Positions 9,691-18,054 of a stretch of DNA of 64,000 nucleotides are shown here, one piece after another (position 1 is the first letter of the stretch; each line of letters begins with the position of its first letter). A model generated the notes under the pieces. That model worked only from the letters and a program-made list of their open reading frames with translations. It ran no database searches and was not told where the DNA came from. The stretch covers positions 1,054,001-1,118,000 of the forward strand of contig CP030884.1 in assembly GCA_006969385.1 (NCBI GenBank), read 5' to 3'. Position numbers and translations under genes: made by a program. This stretch comes from Planctomycetaceae bacterium (GTDB lineage Bacteria > Planctomycetota > Phycisphaerae > UBA1845 > UTPLA1).

Positions 9691-9738
9691 AAAAATAAAA
9701 ACAGCCCGAAGCCGTCACGGCTTCGGGCTGTTTGTTTT
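9691..9738 (-). terminator. Terminator of the DUF11 gene, probably bidirectional
   Basis: A 14-bp perfect stem (ACAGCCCGAAGCCG, loop TCA, CGGCTTCGGGCTGT) carries a strong T run on the minus-strand side and a shorter TTTGTTTT on the plus side. It lies just past the stop of the minus-strand gene at 9790. Confidence 0.88.
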
Positions 9739-9789
9739 ACACTCAATTATCGACCTGCTTCAATTGAGCCGGTCGATCGCATTCATCAC

Positions 9790-10611
9790 TCAATAAATAT
9801 TGGTGCTTTCGGTTTCCATAACCTTCGACGTCAACTGGTCCGACGTCATTTCAACGCGGAAGCGCACGTCGCCCACGTCGGTGCCCTTGACCGTCACACG
9901 GAAGGTGGCGGTGGCCTTGGGTGCCAACGACGGCAGCGGATCGAAGCTGACGCTCTTGCCCGAACCGGTGCCGCGCGTGGGGCCGTCGGCGCTGACGAAT
10001 TCTTCCTGCGCCGGCAGCGTGCAGTCGAGCTTGATATTGGTGCCCACGGCCGTGCCCTGGTTCGTGACGGTGATCGTGTAAGTCACGTTGTTGCCAACTT
10101 CGATCGGATCGGGATTGTCGACACATTCGATGAGAATCGCGGGAATACCCTTCACTGAAATGTCGCAGGTGGCTTCGTCTTCGGCGCAGTAGGTGACCTT
10201 CGCCGTGTTGGAGAAGTCGCCGATCGTGTTGCAGGCAAACTTGCTCTTCAGCACGGCGCTCTTGCCGGCGGGCAGCGTACCGATGCGCCACACGATGTTG
10301 TTACCCTGACGCGAACCGCCGTTGTCCGAGCTGATGTAGCTGATGCCGTTGGGAATCATGTCGGTGACGACGACGTTTTGCGCATCGCCCGAACCGGTAT
10401 TGCTGACCGTGATGGTGAACTCGGCGTTGCGGCCGACATAACGCAGGCTGGGGCACTCCTTGGTGATCGAGACGGCCGGTGCACCCGCGCCCATGCCGGT
10501 CGAGAACAACGCCCAGCCCGCCGTGCCGATGTGCTGCGCCGGACCGGCAACCACGGCCACGATGCTGAAGGCCAACATAAACGACGCCATTATGGCAATC
10601 TGCTTCTTCAT
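9790..10611 (-). CDS. Secreted DUF11-repeat surface protein
   Basis: 273 residues from ATG 10611, which has GGAG eight bases upstream; the longer frame to 10815 is not supported. Residues 1-22 are a signal peptide. Two DUF11-type beta-sandwich repeats follow, with VGRNAEFTITVSNTGSGDAQ and, about 125 residues later, VGNNVTYTITVTNQGTAVGT, each followed by a V-T-D/C-x-L/I-P-x-G-like strand. Such repeats are typical of bacterial outer-surface and cell-wall proteins. Paired Cys suggest disulphides. No anchor is visible. Divergent from the dioxygenase gene. Confidence 0.8.
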   Translation of the reverse strand: MKKQIAIMASFMLAFSIVAVVAGPAQHIGTAGWALFSTGMGAGAPAVSITKECPSLRYVGRNAEFTITVSNTGSGDAQNVVVTDMIPNGISYISSDNGGSRQGNNIVWRIGTLPAGKSAVLKSKFACNTIGDFSNTAKVTYCAEDEATCDISVKGIPAILIECVDNPDPIEVGNNVTYTITVTNQGTAVGTNIKLDCTLPAQEEFVSADGPTRGTGSGKSVSFDPLPSLAPKATATFRVTVKGTDVGDVRFRVEMTSDQLTSKVMETESTNIY

Positions 10612-10862
10612 GATCGAAATCTCCTGAACGAAAATCGACTTTATGGACGCGGACGACATCATCCGGCCTACGTTTGCTCGCGGCGGCATAGCCCTTCGTT
10701 TGCGGCCAACCGCCCCGAATCCCGAACGATAGACCAGCCCCGTGATACGGTCAAACCGCGATTTCAGTATTGTTAACACCGGACAAATTGACGCAGCGTC
10801 AGCGGGTAACGACAATTACGCGTTGCAAAAACCGTTAAACGCAATGCGATAGGAGGACCGTC

Positions 10863-11414
10863 ATGTCCGTGGTCAGCCCCGTGAATCTCAAGGCTTGGGT
10901 CGAAGAACACCGCCACCTGCTCAAGCCGCCGGTCGGCAATAAAGTCGTTTGGCAGGATGAAACCTTCATCATCATGGTGGTCGGCGGCCCCAATGCCCGC
11001 AAAGACTATCACGTGAATGAAACCAGCGAGTTTTTCTATCAGGTCGAGGGCGATATCACCGTCGGCATCATCAATCCCGACACCGGCCGACCGGAAGATG
11101 TAATCATTCGCGAAGGCGAGATCTTTTTGCTGCCGCCGTTCGTGCCACACAGCCCCAAACGCCCGGCGGGAACCGTCGGTGTGGTAGTCGAACAAACGCG
11201 CGCGCCGGGCATGGTCGACAAGTTGCAGTTCTACAGCGACGACACGCACGACTTGGTGTACGAAGCGGAATTCAAACTCGAAAACATCCAAACCGACTTG
11301 AAGAAGATCATGGACGAGTTTTGGAGCAACGAAGAGTTGCGCCGCAACCCGAAGACGGGCAGCATCATCGCGCCACCAACGGAAGCGGCCCCGCCGCCGC
11401 CGGTGAAGGCGTAA
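10863..11414 (+). CDS. nbaC: 3-hydroxyanthranilate 3,4-dioxygenase
   Basis: A cytoplasmic cupin that opens the ring of 3-hydroxyanthranilate with O2, giving the quinolinate precursor of the kynurenine route. 183 residues from ATG 10863, with AGGAGG just upstream. Iron ligands fit H50, E56 and H96, and R46 fits the substrate-binding Arg. The C-terminal rubredoxin-like CxxC pairs found in many bacterial members are missing; the end is instead a Pro/Ala-rich tail. No other kynurenine gene is nearby, so whether it feeds NAD synthesis or degradation cannot be told here. Confidence 0.93.
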   Translation: MSVVSPVNLKAWVEEHRHLLKPPVGNKVVWQDETFIIMVVGGPNARKDYHVNETSEFFYQVEGDITVGIINPDTGRPEDVIIREGEIFLLPPFVPHSPKRPAGTVGVVVEQTRAPGMVDKLQFYSDDTHDLVYEAEFKLENIQTDLKKIMDEFWSNEELRRNPKTGSIIAPPTEAAPPPPVKA

Positions 11415-11521
11415 GCGCTGTGGCTCTGGTTTGTAACCGGTGTGTGCCTTGCGCTGTGGCACCGGTTTGTAACCGGTGTAAGTCGGCGATGTGGCACCGG
11501 TTTGTAACCGGTGTTTTCGTA
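11415..11521. repeat. Three tandem copies of a 35-36 bp hairpin repeat
   Basis: Copies begin at 11415, 11451 and 11486. The shared core is GTGGCACCGGTTTGTAACCG followed by GTGT; the second and third copies form a perfect 8-bp stem CACCGGTT-TGT-AACCGGTG. The first copy has CTCTGG on its left arm. The array starts directly after the stop codon of the dioxygenase gene. Single copies recur near 23975 and 28522. Confidence 0.75.
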
Positions 11522-11639
11522 AAAGACTTCCACGATCGAATTCCCGCGCAAGTGGTTACGGTGACCGCTTCCTTACGGGCGCGGCTCTGATGATTGCCAA
11601 TCAGTGTCGCGCAATCTCGCAAGTTGGTTCGATCCATCA

Positions 11640-11670
11640 GGGTGCCCCTGCCCCTCCAGGGCTGGGGGAC
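11640..11670 (+). repeat. GTGCCCC-type hairpin repeat
   Basis: GGGTGCCCCTGCCCC, a short turn, then AGGGCTGGGGGAC. It ends 29 bases before the start of the DUF962 gene. Same family as copies at 16021, 16100, 18145, 24073, 24219, 26288, 26354 and 28647. Confidence 0.7.
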
Positions 11671-11699
11671 TTCTTTCTGTCAGACTGTTTCAAATAACC

Positions 11700-12038
11700 A
11701 TGACGACAACCGCTTCCTCCAACAAACCCGCATGGCTGCGTAACTGGCTCGAACGACATCAGAACCCCATCAGTTTCTGGCTGCACATGGTCGGCATCCC
11801 GATCACGATCGCGGCGATACCGTTAGCGCTGATGCAACTGGCCGACGATCGCTGGGATCTTTGGTGGCGGCCTGTCGCGCTGATTGCGGCGGGTTACTTT
11901 TTGCAATGGGTTGGCCACCTGATCGAAGGCAACGACATGGGCGAGTTGATCCTTTTGAAGAAGCTGCTTGGTAAGCCGTATGTGGCCGTCGCGCCGCAGT
12001 ATCAAAAGGGGAACTCGGAAACGATGCGGGCGAGTTGA
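11700..12038 (+). CDS. DUF962 / Mpo1-like membrane protein
   Basis: 112 residues from ATG 11700. Conserved features are NPISFWLHMVGIP near the N-terminus and LQWVGHLIEGND further on, with two hydrophobic segments (about 28-48 and 58-75). The yeast relative Mpo1 is a dioxygenase acting on 2-hydroxy fatty acids, and the conserved His fit that, but activity in this bacterial form is only inferred. A longer frame from 11604 merely reads through the hairpin repeat upstream. Confidence 0.75.
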   Translation: MTTTASSNKPAWLRNWLERHQNPISFWLHMVGIPITIAAIPLALMQLADDRWDLWWRPVALIAAGYFLQWVGHLIEGNDMGELILLKKLLGKPYVAVAPQYQKGNSETMRAS

Positions 12039-12410
12039 AAAATTGCATCTGCATTCGCGACGAGGCGTGCTTGCGTCACGTTGTTACGGGAAACTTAAAT
12101 AGCTGTACGTGTATGTTGCAGACGGATGCGTGTGATTTCATGCGGCCACAGGCCGCGGCTCGGACTGCTTCGCTCGACGAATGCATCGTGCAACAAAACT
12201 GACGCCCGCGCGATTGTTAATCACAGCACGAGTTTTCGCATTAAATTTGGGCGACCCCGTTATTTGCTCTGTATGATCCCCGCCCGTTTTTCACGCCGCC
12301 ACAAGCCGCGGCTCGGACTGCTGGCGCAAGGCACGCCTTCCCTCTATAATTCAATCTTTATCAGAAGAAGCCACCCATCGAACAAACGTCTCACGGACGA
12401 GGACAGCCCT
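12039..12410. repeat. Gap with two GGCCACAGGCC-type hairpins
   Basis: At 12135-12167 lies ATTTCATGCGGCCACAGGCC followed by GCGGCTCGGACTG; a diverged copy is at 12289-12325 (GCCGCCACAAGCCGC then GGCTCGGACTG). The methyltransferase frame stays open through both, but no start signal there matches the one at 12411. A third copy is at 16211. Confidence 0.65.
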
Positions 12411-13565
12411 GTGTCTAGCAGCAAGACCAAACTTAATCATGTAAACCTGGGCGATTGCATTAAGGGAATGGCCCAGCTCGATGCCGGTCGCGTCGATCTC
12501 GCCTTTGCCGATCCGCCCTTTAACATCGGCTATAAGTATGACACGTATAACGACAAGCAAGATCATCAGACGTATCTGAAATGGTCGCGCGATTGGATGG
12601 CGGGCGTGTATCGCGCGCTCAAGCCCGACGGTAGCTTCTGGCTCGCCATCGGGGACGAGTACGCCGCCGAGCTAAAGCTAATCGCGCAAAACGCTTACCC
12701 TACGCTACCGTTGTTCGAAGACGGCACTTCGTTTGATCAAGCGTTCATGCCCGCATCGTTGAAGGATTCCAAACGGCGTAACGGTAACGGCAACGATGAC
12801 GCCGTGCGACCAGCCTTCTTCTGTCGCAGTTGGGTGATTTGGTATTACACCTTCGGCGTACATTGCACGCAGAAGTTCACGCGCAGCCACGCGCATCTGT
12901 TTCACTTCGTGAAAGACCCGACGGCGTTCACCTTCAACGTCGACGACGTGCGCGTGCCCTCGGCGCGGCAACTGGTTTACAACGACAAGCGCGCCAATTC
13001 AAAAGGCCGCGTGCCCGATGATACCTGGCTCATCTCCGGCGAACTGCCCGACCATTCGCTCGTCATGCCGCCCGAAGCCGCCGCGCTCAACGGCATCGCC
13101 GAAGATCGCGACGCGACGCCCGTAAACGCCAACGGGTTTGTGCTGCGGCCTCAGGACTTGCCCAACAACTTTCGCGGCGATGAAGACGTTTGGTACTACG
13201 CACGCGTGGCCGGCACCTTCAAAGAGCGCGAAGGTTGGCACGGTTGCCAAATGCCCGAACAACTGCTGGGCCGCATCATCCGCGCGTGCAGCCACAACGG
13301 CGAACTCGTGATGGACCCCTTCAGCGGCAGCGGCACCACGTTGGCTGTTGCCAAGAAGCTGGGGCGCGAGTACGTCGGCTTTGATATGTCGAAAGATTAC
13401 GCCAAGTACGCGCGCGATCGATTGAAGAAGTGCGCACCGGGCGACTCGCTCGACGGCGCCGCTGACGCCGTCACCAGCGCGCCGACGACGGCAGAGCGAC
13501 AGGGCGTGCGACGCAGGGCGCGAAAGTCAACCTCTGAAATAGCACCTCTGTTTGCGGCGGATTAA
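12411..13565 (+). CDS. DNA methyltransferase (beta-type, probably N6-adenine), no restriction partner seen
   Basis: 384 residues from GTG 12411, chosen because GAGGA lies seven bases upstream (12399-12403) and the family similarity begins here. Motif order is that of beta-class enzymes: catalytic DPPF at 34-37, then the target-recognition region, then the AdoMet loop DPFSGSGTT at 302-310, with GREYVGFD after it. DPPF favours adenine-N6 over cytosine-N4. The first gene of a modification pair would be next to a nuclease, but both flanks are unrelated, so it is either an orphan regulator or immune remnant. The last 35 residues are basic. Confidence 0.88.
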   Translation: MSSSKTKLNHVNLGDCIKGMAQLDAGRVDLAFADPPFNIGYKYDTYNDKQDHQTYLKWSRDWMAGVYRALKPDGSFWLAIGDEYAAELKLIAQNAYPTLPLFEDGTSFDQAFMPASLKDSKRRNGNGNDDAVRPAFFCRSWVIWYYTFGVHCTQKFTRSHAHLFHFVKDPTAFTFNVDDVRVPSARQLVYNDKRANSKGRVPDDTWLISGELPDHSLVMPPEAAALNGIAEDRDATPVNANGFVLRPQDLPNNFRGDEDVWYYARVAGTFKEREGWHGCQMPEQLLGRIIRACSHNGELVMDPFSGSGTTLAVAKKLGREYVGFDMSKDYAKYARDRLKKCAPGDSLDGAADAVTSAPTTAERQGVRRRARKSTSEIAPLFAAD

Positions 13566-13808
13566 ATGAAGTAGTGGCGGAAGGTAAGTTTGCATACGTA
13601 AAAGACCGAACTACCTATTTTGATCTCAATCCGAAACCAAACCCATAGGTTACAGCGATTAGACGCGCTACTCAACTAGGAACATTGCAGTCCAATAAGC
13701 ACGCTTGCGAGGTCACTCGCAACGTCTATTTCTTTAATTGTCTAAATTAGCGACACCGCCGATCCGATACGCAATCAACATCTTTTTCCTGTTTCAGGGG
13801 GTAACGCG

Positions 13809-14501
13809 ATGAAACGTTTGGTTGCATGCATGTTTATTGGTGTACTCGTCTCACTCGTTGGATGCGAGGCGATTAACAATCTTTCGACTCTGACTTCACT
13901 ATTTGGTGGAACGGCACAAACCGGCACGAACAACACCACTGAAGACGTTCCGACCAATATCGGAGCCGCAATCGCCGCAATTTTTTCTGGTGGTGATCAG
14001 AACAGCGCGCCTTTTGCCGCTCCGTCAATAAACCCTGAAGTTGGCAGCACCTGCCGCGATTTTGCGGACGATTCGGAATCGAACGGTCCTGATGGGATCG
14101 ACGTCAGCGCTTCGGTCACCGCCGGTACGTATGGCGCGACCACTGCGGCGATTACGATCACTGCGGATGACGATTGTGAAAGTGATAGCACCAGCGACGA
14201 TTCGTTCGCCGCATTCGAGATCGCCGAGAACATTCCGGCCATTTGCGAAAACGGTACCGTGGTCACGCTGCTACCCGGCAGCGCCGGCGTATATCGGAAT
14301 AACGAAACGGAAGGTCATTTCCCCGAGATTTACGGCACATTCAACCTGAGCGATGACGACGGAAACGTCTTCGAGGATGTAGCCTGTACGATTTTCCTCG
14401 ATGGGAACGAAACAGTTCTGGAAGCGACCTGTGAGGACGAATCGGGTAATGAGATTGAAGTAGACACTGGCGATACCTCTTGCCAATTCCAGACTTCGTA
14501 G
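13809..14501 (+). CDS. Acidic lipoprotein of unknown function
   Basis: 230 residues from ATG 13809 with GGGGGT upstream. The signal ends in the lipobox VSLVGC (Cys19). The mature part is very acidic (runs of Asp, Glu, Ser, Thr) with several Cys, beta-rich, and no recognised domain. A terminator follows 48 bases after the stop. The 243-bp gap before it holds nothing I recognise. Confidence 0.75.
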   Translation: MKRLVACMFIGVLVSLVGCEAINNLSTLTSLFGGTAQTGTNNTTEDVPTNIGAAIAAIFSGGDQNSAPFAAPSINPEVGSTCRDFADDSESNGPDGIDVSASVTAGTYGATTAAITITADDDCESDSTSDDSFAAFEIAENIPAICENGTVVTLLPGSAGVYRNNETEGHFPEIYGTFNLSDDDGNVFEDVACTIFLDGNETVLEATCEDESGNEIEVDTGDTSCQFQTS

Positions 14502-14549
14502 TAATCACTTTTCGCTTTCTCCATACGCCAAGTTAAATTTCTTCAGGTA

Positions 14550-14587
14550 CTCTACCATCCACGTGTGGATGGTAGAGCATTTTTCTT
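14550..14587 (+). terminator. Rho-independent terminator
   Basis: Stem CTCTACCATCCA with its exact complement TGGATGGTAGAG around CGTG, followed by CATTTTTCTT. It closes the lipoprotein gene at 14501. Confidence 0.85.
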
Positions 14588-14945
14588 CGTATCCGTTTTG
14601 CACCACATCAAAACGGTTCGAGCCTACAAAATTTAACAAATATTCCGCAACCCCAACGCAATAGCTGGGTATCGTTGGCGTTTGTATTCTTGTCGCAAAT
14701 ACTCGTCGGCCAATTACAACAAGGCGACGGTGCGCGACAGCTTGCCAACCACCACCCTGCCGTTCGGCCCCTCCCGGGCGGTCACCAAAATCTATCAAAC
14801 GATTGTTGATACGCGTGCGGAAGGTCCGCGCGCCTAACTCACCGCCGTAGTTGTTGGGTGATACGGCAGGGGTGCGCCCGCTTGTTCGTAATCAAACGCG
14901 ACGAACGGCCACCCCACGAACCCCCTTTCTAAAGGAGATTTGATC
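14588..14945 (+). other. Gap with a possible short coding remnant
   Basis: From about 14637 to a TAA at 14835-14837 one plus-strand frame is open for roughly 66 codons without a start, and reads like protein (YSSANYNKATVRDSLPTTTL, then FGPSRAVTKIYQTIVDTRAE). It may be the end of a decayed gene. No family recognised, and chance is possible. Confidence 0.25.
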
Positions 14946-15974
14946 ATGATGACCGTAACCCTGAACCCCGTACGAAAGCTCGCCCTACTGGCTGCCGCGC
15001 TGGCCATTGCAATCGGTAGCACGCCCGCTAGTGCGGAAGATGTGTTGCGCGGAGACAAGTCGTTGCAAGCGACCGACCTACACGCACTCACCTTTGACAG
15101 TATTCCCGTTTTGAATGATGGCGACCCGCTGATTCCCACGGAGCCCACCGCGTTCGACGCCGATCTCTTTCAACTCGCTCTCGGCGGGCCGTTGGGCGGT
15201 GGCGAAGATGGCGACGGCGGCCCCGGCGGCTTACCGCCCTGTGCCAACGGTCTGCAGGCCATCGTCAGTAACACGCTGCAGGATTTGGCCCAACAAGCCA
15301 ACGGTTGCGTAACCGTGATTCAAGCTCGTATCGCCAACGGCAACACCGAAGGTGCGTTTGAGACGGCGGGCAACTGCATCGGTGCAATCAACGCCCGCGC
15401 GGCCATCGGCATCAATAACGTGCGCGACCTGTGCGATACCTGTCTCGAAACCCTTGTTATGAACGACGCCCCGCTGCCCGTTGTCGATGCATTGCTCGAC
15501 GGCTGCCGCCATGCCATCGACGTCATCCGCGCCGGTCGGCGCGCTGCGGTCGGTGCTGTAACCACCTCGCTGCGTCAAGGTACTGCCCAAAGCTGCATCG
15601 GATTGATTCGCGATGTGGGCCGCGAATGCCGCATGACCAACCGCATGACGGCGTTTGCTTGCGTTCAGCAGATCAACGACTTGCTCGAAGAAGGCAACGT
15701 GCCCGGTGCATTGCAGACGGCGCAGGCCTGTCGGCAGCAAATCCATTCGCAATCGGCCGCGTGCGTGCAACTACTCAACAACATCTGCCGCGAATGCGTG
15801 GATACACTGGTCGAGTTAGGAGCCGACCGCTGCGTAATCGGTGTGCTGATCGGCATTTGCGACAACCAAATCGGTAGCGTGATCAACAGCGCCCAGGAAG
15901 CCATCGGCGCGATCAACGACGCACTCCCGACGCCGCCCGACGGCGGCCCGGACGATGGTGACGAGATGCCGTAA
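14946..15974 (+). CDS. Secreted Cys-rich protein with an internal duplication
   Basis: 342 residues from ATG 14946; AAGGAG lies eight bases upstream. Signal peptide 1-30 (ending ASA), then an acidic Gly/Asp linker around 80-98. Two similar helical, Cys-rich units follow at about 121-194 and 239-312, offset by 118 residues. Matching points include GNTEGAFETAGNC with GNVPGALQTAQAC, and CDTCLETLV (163-171) with CRECVDTLV (281-289). The paired CxxC suggests disulphides or metal binding. The C-terminus is Pro/Asp-rich. Family not recognised; role unknown. Confidence 0.7.
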   Translation: MMTVTLNPVRKLALLAAALAIAIGSTPASAEDVLRGDKSLQATDLHALTFDSIPVLNDGDPLIPTEPTAFDADLFQLALGGPLGGGEDGDGGPGGLPPCANGLQAIVSNTLQDLAQQANGCVTVIQARIANGNTEGAFETAGNCIGAINARAAIGINNVRDLCDTCLETLVMNDAPLPVVDALLDGCRHAIDVIRAGRRAAVGAVTTSLRQGTAQSCIGLIRDVGRECRMTNRMTAFACVQQINDLLEEGNVPGALQTAQACRQQIHSQSAACVQLLNNICRECVDTLVELGADRCVIGVLIGICDNQIGSVINSAQEAIGAINDALPTPPDGGPDDGDEMP

Positions 15975-16475
15975 GTCGCTCGCGCGCCGATACCAACATT
16001 TTTCAAACCGATGAATCAACGGGTGCCCCATCCATTCCGTCAGGAATGGGTGGGGTAACTTGATGATGGCGTGCAAGACGACACGCCTCGCCTCCGTGAT
16101 TCCCCACCCTTCGCTGGCGCGAAGGATGGGGCACCCATGCCAGTTCTAAAGTACCCGCGCATCGTCGGTGCGACGGTTAAATGACCGGGTATACTCAATC
16201 GCGAGTCGCAATTTCATGCGGCCACAGGCCGCTGCTCTGACATCCGCAAAGCGGCTTTACGTCCCGGACGTCCATTAACGCGGCTCATTCACGAAGATGC
16301 AGCCAATTTCCAACTTGTGAAATGGCAAAATTCGCCGTATAAAGAGGGATTGCGCGTTCATCGGCCCCTGCCGACCGGCAGCGGCGTTAAACGATGAAAC
16401 TGCAAAACGTTATGGAATTTGGGCATCGACCCGAAGGATGGTGAACCTGGACGTTGAACCAGTGAGGATTCTGCC
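15975..16475. repeat. Gap with inverted GTGCCCC hairpins and one ACA-loop hairpin
   Basis: A hairpin at 16021-16058 (GGGTGCCCCATCCATTCC, GTCA, then GGAATGGGTGGGG) faces a copy in opposite orientation at 16100-16136 (CCCCACCCTTCGCTGGCGCG, then AAGGATGGGG). At 16211-16240 is ATTTCATGCGGCCACAGGCC followed by GCTGCTCTG. No gene seen. The last 100 bases should hold the speH promoter. Confidence 0.7.
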
Positions 16476-16898
16476 TTGGACGCGATTGGTTTTCATTGCA
16501 TCGTTGAATTGTATGACTGTCCGCCGCACCTGCTCGACGATGTCGATCATATCGACGCGGCCATTCGCGCCGCCGTCAAACGCAGCGGCGCCGATCTGAT
16601 CCAACAGATTTCGCACAAGTTCACGCCCCAAGGGGTGACCGCCCTCGGCTTGCTGTCCGAATCGCACATCAGCATTCACACCTGGCCCGAGCGCGGCTAT
16701 GCGGCGGTAGATTGCTATACCTGCGGCACGCGTTGCAAGCCCGAGTTGGCCTGCCTGCATCTGGCCGAAGCGTTGGAAGCAGACCGACACGCCTTCGTTA
16801 AGTTCACGCGCGGCGGCGAGACCGTCACACAAGTGAATGACCTTGCAGATGTCGCAGACGCGGAGCCCGAGCCCGCCAAGCCCCGCGCCGTCGTCTAG
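16476..16898 (+). CDS. speH: S-adenosylmethionine decarboxylase proenzyme (bacterial small type)
   Basis: Decarboxylates AdoMet to supply the aminopropyl donor for polyamine synthesis. 140 residues from TTG 16476, with GAGG eight bases upstream. The self-cleavage site is visible in LLSESHISIHTWPE: cleavage between E62 and S63 turns S63 into the pyruvoyl cofactor, the same numbering as in the Thermotoga enzyme. H68 and C83 (DCYTCG) match processing and catalytic positions. The extra C-terminal 20 residues are Pro/Ala-rich. The aminopropyltransferase gene follows 211 bases later on the same strand. Confidence 0.93.
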   Translation: MDAIGFHCIVELYDCPPHLLDDVDHIDAAIRAAVKRSGADLIQQISHKFTPQGVTALGLLSESHISIHTWPERGYAAVDCYTCGTRCKPELACLHLAEALEADRHAFVKFTRGGETVTQVNDLADVADAEPEPAKPRAVV

Positions 16899-16920
16899 TT
16901 CCTGATCGATCATCACACCT

Positions 16921-17030
16921 GTAGGGTCCGCACTGCGGACCATTCCCGACCAAAATCTCGGACCCGTGCGTCGATTCGATATCGACTTCCGACTAAATTA
17001 ACCCCGCCGTAGGGTCCGCTGTGCGGACCA
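16921..17030. repeat. Two direct copies of a GGTCCGC hairpin
   Basis: GTAGGGTCCGCACTGCGGAC at 16921 and GTAGGGTCCGCTGTGCGGAC at 17009, 88 bases apart. The stem GGTCCGC/GCGGACC is invariant and only the three-base loop differs. They lie between speH and the aminopropyltransferase gene. Confidence 0.75.
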
Positions 17031-17109
17031 CGATAAATAAACCAACAAACGAACTTGCGCGCCGCGCCACGCAAACCGCGCGCGACCGCAACCCGCACGA
17101 GCTATCACC

Positions 17110-18054
17110 ATGCCCGGTTCCGAACTTAAAGCCGACCTGTGGATCAACGAATACATCACGCCGTGGGATATCTACTCGCACGGTATCACGACCGTGTACG
17201 CGTATCGCAAAACGGCCTTTCAGGAGATGTATGTCGTCGAAACCGGCGCGTACGGCAAGGCGCTGGTGCTCGACGGCAAGTGGCAAAGCTGCACCGGCGA
17301 CGAGTTTTTGTATCACGAGCCGTTGGTGCATCCGGCCATGTTGCAGCACGGCCAACCGCAGAACGTTCTCATCCTCGGCGGTGGCGAAGGTGCGACGGCG
17401 CGTGAAATATTGCGCTGGAAATGTGTACAGGATTGCACGATGGTCGACATCGACGGCGATGTGGTCGAGGCTTGCAAAGAACACCTACCGGAAATGCACG
17501 AAGGCTGTTTCGATAGCCCGCGCTTTAATCTGGTGATCGACGATGCGTTGAAAGTACTCGACGAGACCGACGCAAGGTGGGATGTCATTATCAGCGACCT
17601 ATCCGACCCGATCGAAGAAGGGCCGTCGTTCAAGCTGTTCACCAAGGAATACTTCGAGCAGGCCAAGGCCAAGCTCACGCCCGGCGGCGCGATGGTGGTG
17701 CAATCTGGCCCTGTCGGTCCCGCCGAGATGGGCCTTCACGTGCGCTTGGCCAATACACTCGCGAACGTGTTCAAACACACGGCGTCATACTCGTCTTACG
17801 TGCCGACGTATGCATCGCCGTGGAGTTTTGTGCTGTGCTCCGACGAACCGTTGGATAAGGTGCAAGACGCGGAAGCCATCGACGCCGCCTTGCAAGCGAA
17901 TCTCGACAGCGATCTAAAAATGCTCGACGGCATTAGCCTGACGGGCATGATGCGCCTGCCCAAGCACCTGCGCGAAGCTATAGCGGCGGAGACGGAGGTC
18001 TATTCGCTGGCGGCACCGCCGAAGTTTTTTGGAAAAGGTGTGGCGGAGGGTTAG
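17110..18054 (+). CDS. speE: Aminopropyltransferase, spermidine or thermospermine synthase-like
   Basis: Transfers aminopropyl from decarboxylated AdoMet to a polyamine. 314 residues from ATG 17110. Family motifs: GGGEGA at 90-95 (nucleotide loop), DIDGD at 113-117, and the acidic loop ISDLSDPIEEGP at 161-172 with the catalytic Asp163. Ordinary spermidine synthases carry D-S-S/T-D-P there; D-L-x-D-P-x-x-x-G-P followed by LFTKEYFE resembles plant ACL5-type thermospermine synthases, so the product may be thermospermine or another longer amine. Paired with speH upstream. The symbol is given for the family only. Confidence 0.85.
   Translation: MPGSELKADLWINEYITPWDIYSHGITTVYAYRKTAFQEMYVVETGAYGKALVLDGKWQSCTGDEFLYHEPLVHPAMLQHGQPQNVLILGGGEGATAREILRWKCVQDCTMVDIDGDVVEACKEHLPEMHEGCFDSPRFNLVIDDALKVLDETDARWDVIISDLSDPIEEGPSFKLFTKEYFEQAKAKLTPGGAMVVQSGPVGPAEMGLHVRLANTLANVFKHTASYSSYVPTYASPWSFVLCSDEPLDKVQDAEAIDAALQANLDSDLKMLDGISLTGMMRLPKHLREAIAAETEVYSLAAPPKFFGKGVAEG

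Noticed and set aside
11415..11521. Direct repeats of 35-36 bp as a CRISPR array
   Set aside because: The units abut one another with no unique spacers, only three copies, each is a hairpin, and no cas gene is present.
12126..12410. Longer N-terminus of the DNA methyltransferase
   Set aside because: The added codons run through two hairpin repeats; the GTG at 12411 has a proper ribosome site and similarity begins there.
14505..14798. Minus-strand 97-codon frame
   Set aside because: Runs through a terminator hairpin and has no ribosome site or similarity.
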